Positions 23,813 to 35,787 of a stretch of 64,000 nucleotides of DNA are shown one piece after another. Under the pieces are notes generated by a model that saw only the letters and a program-made list of their open reading frames with translations, did not search any database and was not told the origin of the DNA. Location: contig CM068546.1 of assembly GCA_035048495.1 (NCBI GenBank), positions 16,002,435 to 16,066,434 on the forward strand, in the 5' to 3' direction. This stretch comes from Euptelea pleiosperma (taxonomy: Eukaryota > Streptophyta > Magnoliopsida > Ranunculales > Eupteleaceae). Both the position numbers and the translations under genes were made by a program. The number at the start of each line of letters is the position of its first letter. Within the stretch, counting starts at the first letter, position 1.

Positions 23813-26800
23813 TCATGAGGTTTTGGATTCATCCTCGAGATAGATGTGATGTTGGCACACCGAGGGGTCTATGCCTCGAATATCATCTATAGTCCAACCT
23901 ATCGCAGATTTGTGCTCGTTGAGCAGCTCGAGAAGTTTCTTACGTTCACTCTTAGACAAAGCGGAAGCAATAATGACAGGGTAGGTTTCCTTAGGACCAA
24001 GATTGGCATAGGAAAGACCTGTGGGAAGAGGCTTAAGCTCCAATATTGGAGCAGATGAAGTAGAAATAGGTGTCACAGAAGACACGGATTGAAGAGGTTT
24101 GACTTCAGTAGGTAAAGGAATGATGGGTTCTCTGGCCATGGTTATCAGAGGCTCGAACTCGATGAGAGGAGCGGGGATCTCTATCAGTGGAGCAGTCTCC
24201 AAAAGATCATTGAGATCAGAAATAGCTGACTCTGTTGCAAAGTCAGCCCCAAAGTGTGCTAGACACTGTTTAAGAATATCTTCGGTGGAGTCCGGAATCA
24301 GACTCTCAACGGCACACATTTCATCGGTCACTTCGCGATCGGCATCTTGTTGCATTAAACGAAAGATGTTGACCTCAGCTTTGAGGTTACCGAAAGCAAT
24401 GGACATGTTTCCGTCCCGGCACCCGATGTGTGCGTTCGCGGTGGCAAGGAATGGACGGCCTAAGATGACCGGAATGCGGTTATCCTGACACGGCTCGGTG
24501 TCTAGAATGATAAAGTCCACAGGATAATAAAAGTCAGCGACTTTTACTAGGACATCTTCAATGATTCCTCTTGGAATCTTGATGGACTGATCAGCCAATT
24601 TCAGGGTGACATTGGTAGGCTTCATATCTTTCAGTCCTAACTGCTGATATACCGAGAATGGTATGAGGTTAATGCTGGCCCCTAAATCTAGCAAGGCAGT
24701 GCAGCTAAAGTTGTCTCCAATTTCACATTGGACAGTTGGGCTACCTGGATCCTTGTGTTTGATCACACTATTGCGTTGAATGAACGCGGTAGCTTTTTCG
24801 GCCAAGAAGGCAGCTTTGGGTACATGCGTACGCCGCTTAACTGTGCACAAGTCCTTGAGGAATTTGGCATAGGAAGGGATTTGCTTGATAGCAGAAAGGA
24901 ATGGGATATTGATCTGGACGTCTTTAAAGACATCTAAGATCTCAGAGAATTGCTGATCCCGCTTATCTTGGACAAGTCTGTCCGGGAAGGGAGGCTTTAC
25001 TCGACAAATGGATTTGTCTTTAGCCGTCGATTTCTGCACAGGGATATCAGATGTTGGTGCAGAGGTGGAAGAGGCAGAGGTAGGATTGGTACTAGTTTCC
25101 TCTGTACGAGTGATGGGTGCTGGAGATGGCACCGGCGGTGGTTGGACTCCCATGTCCACAGTTTTTCCAGATCGTAGGGTGGTTACAGCTTGCACCTCCC
25201 CTTGACAGTTCTCATTCTGGCTTTGAGATTGGGATCCGATCTCATATACTGCCCCTTTGGCATTTCCTTTAGGGTTGGCAATGGGTTGGCTAGGAAAGAT
25301 CCCCTTAGCTTTCTCAGCTTCCAAGTTACCTAGACGTTGCTCTAGACGAAGCATGGATTGCTGTTGCTGTTGCTCTAGGCGTTGCATAGATTGAGTAATG
25401 AGTTGAGCTAGGAGGTCCTCAATACCAGGTTTGGAGACCGACTGTTGGGGGGCAGCTAATGGGAGCTGAGGCACCAATTCGCGACTCGAGCTCATCGGGG
25501 CATTATAGTTATAGGCGGAAGAATTAGTTGGGACAATCTGTTGGTTCTGAAAGTTCTGGGGAACTCTTTGCTGATTCTGAAATGTGCTCTGTTGTCCAGA
25601 GTATTGACCCTGTTGGAACTGCTGGTTCTGAGTAGATGGGTACTGATTCTGCTGATATTGTCCCTGATTGAATTGCCTATTGGGTTGATTGAACCCAGGA
25701 GGATATATGCCCTGAGGTTGACGTGGAGGTTGAGCTTGTGGTTGAGTAGACTGAGGCCTCCAAGAGAAGTTAGGGTGGTTTCTCGTGTCCGGATGATAAG
25801 ATTGACTATACGAGTTCTGAGTGGGTGGTTTGTATGTGCTGAAAGCACAAACTTCTTCCTGAAGAGGATTAGACCATCCTTCATTCAAAGGACAATGCTC
25901 AGTAGTATGGGAGGGTTGCAGACAGAGGGTGCAGGATTCCATAGGGCTCTCGTGTCCCACATGCATGACTGGGGTAGATTGTTGAGTAGGCTTTTGTACA
26001 GACACAGCCAGTGCCGAGACTGACTTGCTCAACTCTTGAATGACAGATCGAAGCTCAGTATCAGCTGTAGCATCATGTCCCTTGGTTGTCCTTTGGACAG
26101 AAGTGGTTCGACTAAACTCTGAGTCAGTCGTCCAATGTTGAGAGTTTTCTCCTAACTCTCCCAAGAATTTGTATGCATCGGTCGGAGTTTGGTGCAGGAA
26201 TTTTCCTTGGCACATTGACTCTACCATGGTCCGGGACTCATCAGTAAGTCCCTTGTAGAAGACATGGACAAGATTGCCCTTGTCGATGCTATGGTGGGGA
26301 CACTTAGTCAGGTAGTCTTGGAATCTATCCCACGCTTCGAAAAATTTCTCATCGGACTTTTGTCGAAAGTCCTGGATGAGTTGCTTCATTTGGTTGGTCC
26401 GAGTCATGGGGTAGAATTTAGACATGAATTTGCCCACCAATTCTTTCCAACTGCTGATTGAATCAGCGGGTAAGGAGTAGAGCCAATCTGAGGCTAGGTC
26501 TTTGAGCGAGAATGGAAAAACTCGCAAACGGACATTGTCATCATCGAGGTTCTGATTCTTGAAAAGTAGGATGACATGTTGGAATTCCCTAATATGGGAA
26601 TATGGGTCTTCTCTTGGGAGACCACGAAAGGTTGGCAGCATTTGGATCGTCTGTGGCCTGATCTCAAATTGTACCGCCGTAGTAGGTGGGAGAACAATGC
26701 AAGTGGGCGGATTGGCAGAGATAGGAGCGAACGTCTCGATAAGAGGTCGTTCGACTGCCATGACTACAAAGGTAGTAGTACTGGGGGAGGCGGGTGGGGA

Positions 26801-26893
26801 AAGAGATGGGGAAGAATTCAGTGGAGGATCCACTGTAGGGACATGATTCTCAGATCGAATCAAGCGCTTGTTTGGACGATTCCAAACGGGCAT
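23813..26893 (-). CDS. gag: Gag-protease frame of element 2
   Basis: The start is taken at the ATG at 26893 (MPVWNRPNK). The open frame also extends five codons upstream to a TTG at 26908. About residues 65-260 match plant Ty3 Gag (TFRGLPREDPYSHIREF, LKDLASDWLYSLP, FYKGLTDESRT). A CCHC zinc knuckle (C-x2-C-x4-H-x4-C, within CTLCLQPSHTTEHC) lies near residue 321. A Gln/Asn-rich disordered stretch follows, then the protease with DLGAS (Asp about 736) and [10 protein letters not shown]. The frame runs into pol without a gag stop until a TGA at about 23813, placed between protease and RT. Gag and protease themselves look intact, so this copy could in principle still make them if transcribed. Confidence 0.9.
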   Translation of the reverse strand: MPVWNRPNKRLIRSENHVPTVDPPLNSSPSLSPPASPSTTTFVVMAVERPLIETFAPISANPPTCIVLPPTTAVQFEIRPQTIQMLPTFRGLPREDPYSHIREFQHVILLFKNQNLDDDNVRLRVFPFSLKDLASDWLYSLPADSISSWKELVGKFMSKFYPMTRTNQMKQLIQDFRQKSDEKFFEAWDRFQDYLTKCPHHSIDKGNLVHVFYKGLTDESRTMVESMCQGKFLHQTPTDAYKFLGELGENSQHWTTDSEFSRTTSVQRTTKGHDATADTELRSVIQELSKSVSALAVSVQKPTQQSTPVMHVGHESPMESCTLCLQPSHTTEHCPLNEGWSNPLQEEVCAFSTYKPPTQNSYSQSYHPDTRNHPNFSWRPQSTQPQAQPPRQPQGIYPPGFNQPNRQFNQGQYQQNQYPSTQNQQFQQGQYSGQQSTFQNQQRVPQNFQNQQIVPTNSSAYNYNAPMSSSRELVPQLPLAAPQQSVSKPGIEDLLAQLITQSMQRLEQQQQQSMLRLEQRLGNLEAEKAKGIFPSQPIANPKGNAKGAVYEIGSQSQSQNENCQGEVQAVTTLRSGKTVDMGVQPPPVPSPAPITRTEETSTNPTSASSTSAPTSDIPVQKSTAKDKSICRVKPPFPDRLVQDKRDQQFSEILDVFKDVQINIPFLSAIKQIPSYAKFLKDLCTVKRRTHVPKAAFLAEKATAFIQRNSVIKHKDPGSPTVQCEIGDNFSCTALLDLGASINLIPFSVYQQLGLKDMKPTNVTLKLADQSIKIPRGIIEDVLVKVADFYYPVDFIILDTEPCQDNRIPVILGRPFLATANAHIGCRDGNMSIAFGNLKAEVNIFRLMQQDADREVTDEMCAVESLIPDSTEDILKQCLAHFGADFATESAISDLNDLLETAPLIEIPAPLIEFEPLITMAREPIIPLPTEVKPLQSVSSVTPISTSSAPILELKPLPTGLSYANLGPKETYPVIIASALSKSERKKLLELLNEHKSAIGWTIDDIRGIDPSVCQHHIYLEDESKTS

Positions 26894-28605
26894 ACGCGAA
26901 TGAGGCAAGCTCTATACTTGGCAAAAAGTTGCCAGAGAGGAACACTATCCTAAATGATGCACACCAAGCACAGATAATCCTATTCTAAGCAACCAGGATA
27001 TATTTTAGGAATTATCTTTGTTAGTTTTGGGGCTAGAGTAGATTATGACAGTGGGCGGACCACTGGTTTATCTTTTAACCGCCGGACTAACTGTTTTGCA
27101 CTCAGAGGTTCTCACCAGGCTACACTCTTCAGAGCGAATCCTTTAGTACTAACTCTAGTTAACAACAAGGCAATCCGAAGCCTAGACAGACGTTCGGCAC
27201 AATGGCTGACTTAAGTACGTCCCAGACTAACCGGATTGGTCAAGTGTATAAGAAGAGTGTTCCCTCGGGTTAAGCTAGGGTTGATGCGTGTTCCTAGTCC
27301 ACACGCAACTAACCGCCGAATAGTCCAAGATGCCACGTCGAGCTCAGTGTACTTGAGTAGCAGGGACTTATGGGTGTGTTAGACAACAGGGACCCGCGCT
27401 CGTGGTCTTATTTCGATTGGATGTTAAGCGGGTTCGCTTTGCGTGGATTTTTCCTCGAACACCGGGCTAATTGGCTCTACTTCTTGATTCTTTTTAATTA
27501 AATGGAGCCTTGGGATCAAATCAGTTGGAATGATGAGGTGGGTGATGAAATCCCACCAGTTTCAATTTGGAGTTGGGTTTGCTCTCTTAGAGTGGATTGA
27601 TTAACGGCCACGCCACGCAAGTCGAAGAATATGGATGCGAAAGCAAATAGACAAGCGGCAATGAATCACCCACCGGCGCAGTATCGCACTCAAGGCGAGG
27701 ATAGAGACTTACCTCCCGTGGGCCACGCCACGGGGTCGCCTCCGTGGGTTAGAGAGGGGTATCCTAATGGGCTTGGGCCCGACTCCACCTCTTTGAGCTT
27801 TCGCTCTCTACCCACACTGGATCGTGTTCCTGCAGAAAAGTTAGATCGCACGGTCTAGGTATTCGGGATTCTATTTGGAAGATCCTTGCCTTTTTAGGGT
27901 TCACTGAACAAGCACTAGATTTAGGCAAGTTTTTGAATTAGTTTCCAAATTCGAGATGGGTTAAAATTTAGGAATTCCCAGATTGGAAAATACCTAGATT
28001 GGAAAGTTTCCCGAATGGTGGAGATCTTCCAAGAAAGATTTGATTATGAGATCCCTTACAATTTTGGAAAATTTCCCAAAATTGAAATTCTACTAGATTT
28101 GGGGCGTTTCCTTTTGCAGACTTTTCCAAATTCGGAAGATTTCTAAAGATAGAAATTCTTCTAAAGAGGAAACTTCTAAAAGGGGAAACCCTAATTTAGC
28201 AAAGTTTCAAGATTTTAGAATCTTTACAAAAATCGCAAATCCTGGATTGGTGATTTCTAAAAATCTGCAGAATATAAAACCCTAAATTTTTTTTTTGAAT
28301 TTTGAATTTATTATTTTTTTGGTATTTTCCACTTAATCTAGGGTTTCTAAAAAACCCTAGAACAAGATCTAGCAGTTATATGGAAAGCAGTAAAATTCCT
28401 AAATTATTACAAATTGCACTCGGCCTTCCGAGGCATTAAAAATAGTAATTTAAAAACTGCTAAAAATCAACAAAAACAAAAATAGAAAGTTTCCCGAAAA
28501 GGTCGGGCTGGCCAAATTGAGCAGCTTTTCGCTTCAGCAACTTTCTAATTCCGTCTTTACGTCCTTTTTCGCACTCCCGAACACCCGAGCGGCAGCGGCG
28601 CCATT
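26894..28605 (-). other. 5' leader of element 2
   Basis: This non-coding leader of about 1.7 kb lies between the PBS and gag. A hairpin with arms TGGCAA/TTGCCA lies at 26919-26934, 26 nt before the gag ATG. The stretch 27960-28270 holds loosely repeated short AT-rich words (TTCCAAATTCG, AAAATTTCCC). The same leader recurs, diverged, at 40535-42902 and 63136-64000. I see no conserved ORF in it. Confidence 0.75.
28590..28603 (-). promoter_or_regulatory. Primer binding site, tRNA-Asp type (element 2)
   Basis: On the minus strand TGGCGCCGCTGCCG follows the LTR end CTTTCA after the dinucleotide AA. It is complementary to the 3' end of plant tRNA-Asp, whose expected PBS is TGGCGCCGTTGCCG, with one mismatch. 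A tRNA-Asp primer is typical of Athila-type elements. Confidence 0.82.
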
Positions 28606-31458
28606 TGAAAGTAGGGTTTTTCCGTGTCGTTGGTTACGGAAACCCTAGAATCAACAAGATTTGTAAATTGATCCGATTCTTAAATCCTGCAAAATTTTAG
28701 ATCTGTATAGGGATTCGTGTCGGATGTCGATCCGCACTCGGGATTAGTTTGCGCAATTTAGACACATAAAATGACAGCTTTTCTTTTGAAAAATACTATG
28801 TGAAGAGATTTGAGGAATGAGAATGGTGATGAAATGAGATTAAAACTTTCTTGAGATTTTAAAGAGAGAATTTCCACAAATGCTTAGAACAAGAACTAAC
28901 TGATCATGATAATTAAAACGCAATAGTGCAAAAGTAAACTAAGCTTTATTGAATAAAAAAAATCCTTACAAAAATTCATTCAATCCAAGACATTAGCTAA
29001 ACAAAGAAATAGAAAGCTACAAATAAAATAAAATAAAAATAAAAAGGAAAACTAAGCTTAGAAATAGTGATAAGAGAGAAGGTGAATGGATTAAACCACT
29101 CACCACTTACCAATGGAGGGGTGCACTGGTGGTGATGGAGGTGCTGTGGTGTTTGATGAAGACGGTGGTGGCAGCAACGTGGTTGAGGCGGAGTGGGGCT
29201 GTAATGGCAACCCGTTCTTGCTGGTTCGCCCAGCAAGAACAATGGTGGATGTATGGGATGTATGTAGGGACGATGGGAGAGGAAAGATGGGGTAGTCAAA
29301 AACGTGGAGGTTTTGAAGATGGAATATGGCAGCAAGGAAGACGTTCAGTCTGTGTGCACTGAAGGTGAGAGGGCAGCAGGCGGTAGCAAGGAGGAGGGGA
29401 GCAGTAGACAACTCCGGCGTGAATGGTGGTCGCCGGAGTTACAGGTCCGGCCAGATCATGGAGCGTAGGAGGGGTTGCTATTCTTGTTCTCCTCGTTCTT
29501 CCTCTTCTTTCCTTTTTCTTTCTTCTTTTTTTTTTTTTTTATGAGATGGAGATGGTGAATAAAAGAGACAGATTGTGATGGAGCACCGGTTACGAACGGA
29601 GTTGCAGGTTTCCGGCACGAGAATGGTTGAAGCACTGATCGAAGGCAGCAGGGAGAGGGAGATCTCGTCCAAGCTAGAGCAGCTTAGTGTGAACTAGTCC
29701 TTGGAGAGGGAACCGTGTTAATGGCGAGTTGGAGAGGTGGAAAAGGAGATGCTGGAGTTGCAAGGGGTTGCAGTGGTGGCCGGAGTGGCTGGCGTTGCTG
29801 GATGTGGACGGCTGGAGGTGTGGTAGTGGTGACGGCAGCTGCTGTTGCTGTGGATGCAAATGAAGAAGGCGATCCAACAGTGGAGGACGCCCTTCCTTCT
29901 TCCTTTTCTTTTTTTCTTCTTTTTCTTTTTTTTTTTTTTTTTTTTCTTTTGGGTGGATGACGGCTTTGCTTGGGAGAGAGAGAGAGCAGGAGATGTTGAA
30001 ACGTGAATGGGATTAGAAAGTGGGGGGGCGATTCTTGATGCTGTGAGGAGCTTCAGTCCGATTGCTCAAGGGGTGCAACCGGTGATTATACCAGCAAGGA
30101 GGAGGGCGGTCATGGTGCAGTGACAAGGAGGGAGGCGTCCATGGATGGAGGTACGACCTCCATCTTCCTTTTCCTCTTCCTCCCTTTTTCTCTTTTCTTT
30201 TTCTTTTTTTTTTTTTTTTAAAGAGAAACGTGGAGAAGAGAGGGAGACGTGGGGAGTAGGAGAGAGGGGATCAAGTGAGAATAGAATGAGGGAAAAGATC
30301 CTCTTTCTCTTCTCTTCTTTTTCTATTTATAAGGGTATTGTTTAGGGTTTTGGAAAAGAGATTGGCTGTGGGAACGTGTGAGAGAACTCTTCTCTCTATC
30401 AGCTTGTGCACCCGACCTTTAGAAACTTAGCAAGTGGCTGCCACCTCTAGCACATGGACTTGTTGCCATTGCATATGGACCCCACCCTATTGTTGCTCCA
30501 CTCTTTGGCCCACCATTCAGCAACCTTACTCAAGCCCAAATAATCTTCATTTTACACCGTTTGATCTTCGTGGTCCAGCAACCACTTCATTTGAATCAGC
30601 CACCAACATGCATGTGGTTCTAGCACGTCGCCCTATCAGCCACCATCATGTCTTTTTTACTTTTCACAAATGTTGGCACCCATCATTTTGGAAACATGCC
30701 AAAAATGTCTTCTTCGGGTGCATGTTTCGGTTATAAAGCCCATGTGGCCCACATGTGTCCATACATTAGTCCATGCGTAGTTTTTACCTTAGTCGCCAAC
30801 CTTTTAATGTTGTGTCTCATCAATGTCATTGTCCATGGTTTGGATCCTTGGTCCACGTGTGTTTGTGGCTTTTTACCTTTGTCAACATATGCTGGCCCTG
30901 GGCTTGTCATCGAGTTTTGGTCATTTTGTCCCAAATCTTGAAGATCCCCTAGATAGGTTTCCTTAGCTGTGTCAAGTGTCTGCCCTCTTCTATCATGCTT
31001 TAAATTCTTTCTTTTGATAGACTTTCCTGGTCTTATTGGTAGGTCCAGTAACATGGTCCACTAGCTCATTCTCTCTCTTGGTTCTCGGTTTAGCGCTTCG
31101 ATTATCTGGCTCGACCTGTACTTGGCCCATTTCTTCTAAAGATAGCCTATTGGCTTTTTAAGCTTTGATAATGGGCTTTCATGATCGATTTGGGCCCACA
31201 AGTCTCGAGAATCGTCCCATCGGGGTTTCCTGCGACAGAAGAAGCGCGTAATGAGACTCTATCAGAATGACTTCATATCTAGACTTCCGAAAATGTGTTT
31301 AATGCATGCAAATATACCATTTCGTCCAGAAAAGTGTGTTCTACGCAATAGAAGAGACTATTACGTAGAAAAGTAGATAAATAGAGCATTTTATGTAGGA
31401 GAATGCAATAACGCTAACAGGATAATTGCTTAAAATAAGCACTTTTGAGCGAATATCA
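28606..31458 (-). repeat. 5' LTR of element 2 (2853 bp)
   Basis: On the plus strand it runs TGAAAGTAGGG to GAGCGAATATCA. It carries the U5 hairpin (28717-28740), a possible splice acceptor (28687) and donor (29110), the pair AACTCCGGCG/CGCCGGAGTT (29410-29440) and a minus-strand TATA box (TATAAATA, 30324-30331). It has 54 extra bases (30837-30890) absent from the 3' LTR. The ORFs seen here are low-complexity and also sit in the other LTR. Confidence 0.92.
30324..30331 (-). promoter_or_regulatory. TATA box of element 2 5' LTR
   Basis: TATAAATA on the minus strand, about 1.13 kb from the LTR start, sits upstream of a purine-rich leader. The same box is present in the 3' LTR at 18137-18144. Confidence 0.6.
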
Positions 31459-32846
31459 GATGGGTTAGACGTGGAATGAATGGAGGGGGCGGTTCCAAGA
31501 GAGAGAAGGGAGGAAGAGATAGAGACGTGAGAGAAAGAAGAGAGAGCCTCAAGAGAGGACGTGCCTCCTTCTTATATGTTAGGGTTTCTATTTGTTTAGC
31601 CTAATGGGATGGAGAGGACGGTTTTGCCCTTCTAGGAATAGTAAGCCCCCTCCCCCACTTTAAGAGATGAGATCTCTTTCTATTTAAGTTGGGAGGGTGA
31701 TCTTCTTTAGGGTTTGAGAAAGGATTCTCTTCTCCATTAGCTTGTGGACCCCACCTCTTCAACCCATGAGCCCAACAATTCTTGGCCCAACCTTTCTTGG
31801 TGTAACCCATTTTATTGTATATGGAACCAACGCCTTGGTCCTATGTAAGACTAGGAGAGGGATTCTCCTTACTTCCTTGATTTCACCTGGGTCCCACCTT
31901 TCGTTATTTCTTTATCTTTCATGATTGGCCCAGCATCCCTTATGTAGTCTAAGCCATCGATTCAACACCCTTGACTTCGCCCAACTATTACTCATTCACC
32001 CAATTATTTTTGTGGTCTAGCGGCTCCACATATAGTCTTTTGTAAACCTCGCGAGTCATCGTGTCTTCTTTATTTCTTGAATGTGGATTATGTCCATTGG
32101 AACATTGCTCCCGTGTATCACACATCCCTCACCGTACACAGCGATATCCACCGAAAGCTTCTTGAAATCACCACCATCCAACAGTCAATCTTCATGCTAA
32201 CCATCTTGACATAAGTGTTTCTTGTTTCTTGCCCTGGTTCACATGCTGGCCCATGTCTTGGTCCTTAGAGTCCCAAAATTGTTCGATCAGGGTTCCTAAG
32301 CATCTCAAGTTGCACCTCAGTCCAGCAGTTTCTTGTCCTACTTTTATGGCCCACACTTATTTGGGCCATTGTACAAGTCTTGGATCATAGGCTTGATCAC
32401 CTCAGTCCCACTTTTGTATTTCAACATTTGGTATATTTTCTTGGTCTTCGGCTCTCCATCTCTCTTGGTTCTTTGGACTGGCTCTGTGATCCTCTAACTT
32501 GACCCATACTTGGCCTGTATCTTCTAGTTATAGCATGTTGGCTCTTTAAGCTTTGATATTAGGCTTCTATAGTTAATCGTGGGCCCGCAAGTCTCGAGAA
32601 TAGCCCGATCGAGTTTTCTGTAAGAGAAGAGCACGTAATGAGACTTGATCAAAACATTTTCATATCTAGACTTCCAGAAATGCGTTTAATACATACAAAT
32701 ATACCATTTCGTCTAGAAAAGTGTGTTCTACGTAATGAAAGAGACTCTTACGTAGAAAAGTGGATAATTAGAGTAGTTTTACGTAGGAGAGTGTGATAAC
32801 GCTTAGAAGATAACAGTGGAAAATACACAATTTTAACCAAATATCA
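31459..32846 (-). repeat. 3' LTR part of an older minus-strand element (element 3)
   Basis: This LTR is interrupted by element 2 at 31458/31459. It is the same subfamily as the LTR at 42903-49391: 31462-32220 closely matches 48038-48760. It ends AACCAAATATCA and is followed by a PPT. The missing part lies beyond element 2, left of the window. No gene is seen. Confidence 0.82.
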
Positions 32847-34024
32847 CAACCCCCAACAGCATATTGCCAATCCTTGGCAATTAGTGCAAAATAAATGAGC
32901 TTGAAAGGGCTCTGCACATGCTGCACACTTTTTCATATTAGCTTAGGGAAAACACCGTTCGTCAAATCATTGAGTGGATGCAAAAATAGTTACATGCTAG
33001 CAAAGAGTTGGGAAGTTTTGGCTAGACTACAGACTGATTATCAAGACCCAGAATAGTCAGACTCTGCATGTGTGTGTGTTCAACATATTTATCATCCGAC
33101 AGTAAAGATTTTCAGATCACCTCTAAGTTTTTCTGCATCGACCTCAAATCTCACATGTTTAGCACTCATAATGGAATCACACAAGAAGGGTTTTCTTCTT
33201 TTCTCTCAATTTATATGTGAGGAGATGTGTTGATATATGAAAGTGAAGATCTCACGTATGTATTATTTGAAGGAAGGACATCTTTAACAGAAGAAGATCT
33301 CATGATTGGAATACCACTTCACTCGGGAACGTCAGATCAAACTCTATAACTTCTCCTTCTCCAATCTCTATATTTTATGATCATGCTATCCTAGAATCAA
33401 GTAGGACTTTCCTGGGTTGTAATGAGGCTTAGGTCCGGTGTAGAAAAATAAAAGGATACAGGATTTCAAAGATCTTGAGAGGACATCTCTATTTTCTTGT
33501 ATTTTTCCTACTCGTGTAAAACAAGTTTCTGTTTCTTTTCTTCCTTTTGCATTTTTCTCTTTTTTTTATATTTCTGAGACTGCTCATTTTATTTTTCAGC
33601 TCTTTTTCATACTTTCTTTTCAGCTTGAACCATTTTCTTTTTCTTTTGATTTTTCTAATTTTCACAGTACACCCATATCAATTATTCTTCTATCCATCTC
33701 AAGAGTAGGGTAGCTTAGTCATCCTTTGTAGTTGAATTGGGATTTTGGTTAATGGGCTTAACAAGGAAAGGCTTGTCTAAAAAGGTTCAAGGGGTCTCTA
33801 GTGAAGTATAATTCAGGTAAGTAAAAAGGCTGAACGATTATGAAAAATGGCCTAAATCATTTTTTAGGGTTTGCACTATCATGTATACTGTCTTGACTAG
33901 ATACGAAGAAGGTTCTGTTGTAATAATCCAATGTTGATGTCGTTCCGAGTTTTATGATCGAAACAAAAGATAATGAGATCTTTCAACGAATATTACGGGT
34001 ATGAAGAATAGTGAGTCATCTTGT
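32847..34024 (-). other. 3' region of element 3
   Basis: The minus-strand PPT (TTGGGGGTTG) is followed by the perfect TTGCCAA/TTGGCAA hairpin at 32864-32880. The non-coding sequence closely matches the 3' region of element 2. It is broken at 34024 by the plus-strand LTR I, with CTTGT (34020-34024) as presumed target site. No ORF of interest. Confidence 0.75.
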
Positions 34025-35787
34025 TGATATTCGCTTAAAAGTGCGTATTTTCCACTGTTATCTTCTAAGCGTTTTCATACTCTCCTACGTTAAAATGCTC
34101 TATTTATCTACTTTTCTACGTAAGAGTCTCTTTTGTTGCGTAGAACACACTTTTCTGGACGAAATAGTATATTTGCATGCATTAAATACATTTTTGGAAG
34201 TCTAGACATTAAGTCATTATGATAGAGTCTCATTACGTGCTTCTTCTGTCGCAGGAAACCCCGATGGGACAATTCTCTAGACTTGCGAGCCCACATCGAT
34301 CAGGAAAGCCCATTATCAAAGCTTAAAGAGCCCACCTGCTATGACTAGAAGATATGGGCCAAATTTGGGCTGAATAAGAGGACCAAAAAGCTGGCCCAAA
34401 GAACGAAGAGAGCAGGAGAGCCAATGACCAAGAGACGGACCAAAGCGTTTAAAGCCACATGAGTCAGCAAGGAATGATAGTCTACTCTACTGGAGAAGCG
34501 TGAGGATGGTCACAGTGAAGACCAGGGTTCTAGACCCTCTGCCAATACTTTATCTCCATTTTCTGATATTTTCTCTCTCATCTCTCCTTATTCTCTCTCT
34601 CTTCATCTCTCGGTGCTCGAATCTACTGACCTAACCCCAGAACTCCTGCCCATTGGCTCTGTCTCATCTCCCTTAGCTTTCTGACCGTTGGATCTTCAAT
34701 CGGACCGTTGGATCTTCCAACGGACCGTTGGATCTCTCTAGATCCGTCGATCTACCAATTTGGGTCCCAATCAAGTCACCATCCATCCGATCGCTATCAG
34801 ATTGTCTGTCACATCATCTTGTGAGACGATAGACATCGTCAATCCATGTGGGCCAACAACCAGGCCCATCATCATCCACCCGCTGTCCGACCATTTAGTG
34901 GACCCCGTGAATTTCAAAATAATTTCAATTAAATTTAAAAAAAAGGGGGGTCGACTAAATGGGGAAATTCCCCAAAGAAAAGTAGAGTTTTACTTAATAA
35001 AAAAAAAAAAAAATTAATATTTTTTTTTATTTCCTAAAATTAATTAGGAGCTTATATAAAGGGGGAAGGAGGGGGACGAACCCTAATTTTCCTTCACCCC
35101 TCTCTTCCTCTCCTCCCCCCTTTCCTTCTCCCCCTTCCATGGCCGGAGCACCACCACACCGCACGAACCACCACCATCGTCTTCTTCACGGGCTGCCACC
35201 ACACCAAGCATGCATCTCCACTACCGTCATCCTCCTCCTGGCGTTCTTCACTGCCTGTAAGCAGTCCACCACCACCATGAATGCCTGCAAACGGCGCTCC
35301 TTTGAGCGATCATCGCCCCCCCATCTTCCCCATTCTTTTTTTTTCTTCTTCTTCTTCTTCGTTTTCTCCATCTTTGATCGGAGTTGCAGGTCTGCAACTC
35401 CGGCCAACTCCGGCCCCTCGTCTTCTTCTTCTCTTCTGCTTCTTCTCTGCCTGCAGCGTCGCCTACAACAGCAACAAGCACCACCGCTACTCCTATCTTC
35501 TCCACGTTGCTGTTGTGCCCACGCAACACCACCACCTGCGCGCTCCACCACCGCCTGTGCGTGCTGCAACCTCTGGCCTCCGACGCCTTCTCTCACTCTC
35601 CCATCTCGCCTTCTCTTTCTCTCTCACTTGCTCCAGATAGCAACCAAAAGAAAAGGGAAAACAAAAGATAAGAGAAGCAGAAGGAGAGAAAAGGAGACCG
35701 CCCATACCTGCTGGTTCTCCACGGCGCACCACCATCCTTCTCCTCCATTATCGCCCGCATCCTCCAACGGCCAAGCCGTTAGGTACC
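34025..35787 (+). repeat. LTR I (plus), 5' part, interrupted at 35787
   Basis: It starts TGATATTCGCTTAAAAGTGCG. It contains three CCGTTGGATC boxes at 20-bp spacing (34685, 34705, 34725), the GTGGACCCC inverted repeat (about 34898-34950), a TATA box (TTATATAAA, 35052-35060) and the GTTGCA hairpin (35379-35402). The LTR is cut by another LTR start at 35788 and its right part is not found. ORFs at 35139-35816 are low-complexity. Confidence 0.8.

Larger units (their letters stand above)
16937..31458 (-). mobile_element. Element 2: nearly complete Athila-like Ty3/gypsy retrotransposon
   Basis: This minus-strand element reads from right to left: 5' LTR (28606-31458), PBS (28590-28603), leader, gag-protease, RT-RNase H, integrase (to 21138), 3' region (19230-21137), PPT (19218-19229) and 3' LTR (16937-19217). 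The last about 510 bp of the 3' LTR lie beyond element 1, off the window. The two LTRs look nearly identical apart from scattered substitutions and a 54-bp indel, which suggests a fairly recent insertion. The coding region has two in-frame stops and one frameshift. The flank at the 5' LTR is GATGG (31459-31463); its partner is outside the window. Confidence 0.92.

Noticed and set aside
27600..27860. Short ORF in the element 2 leader (75 codons)
   Set aside because: The same leader in element G and element 4 does not keep the frame.
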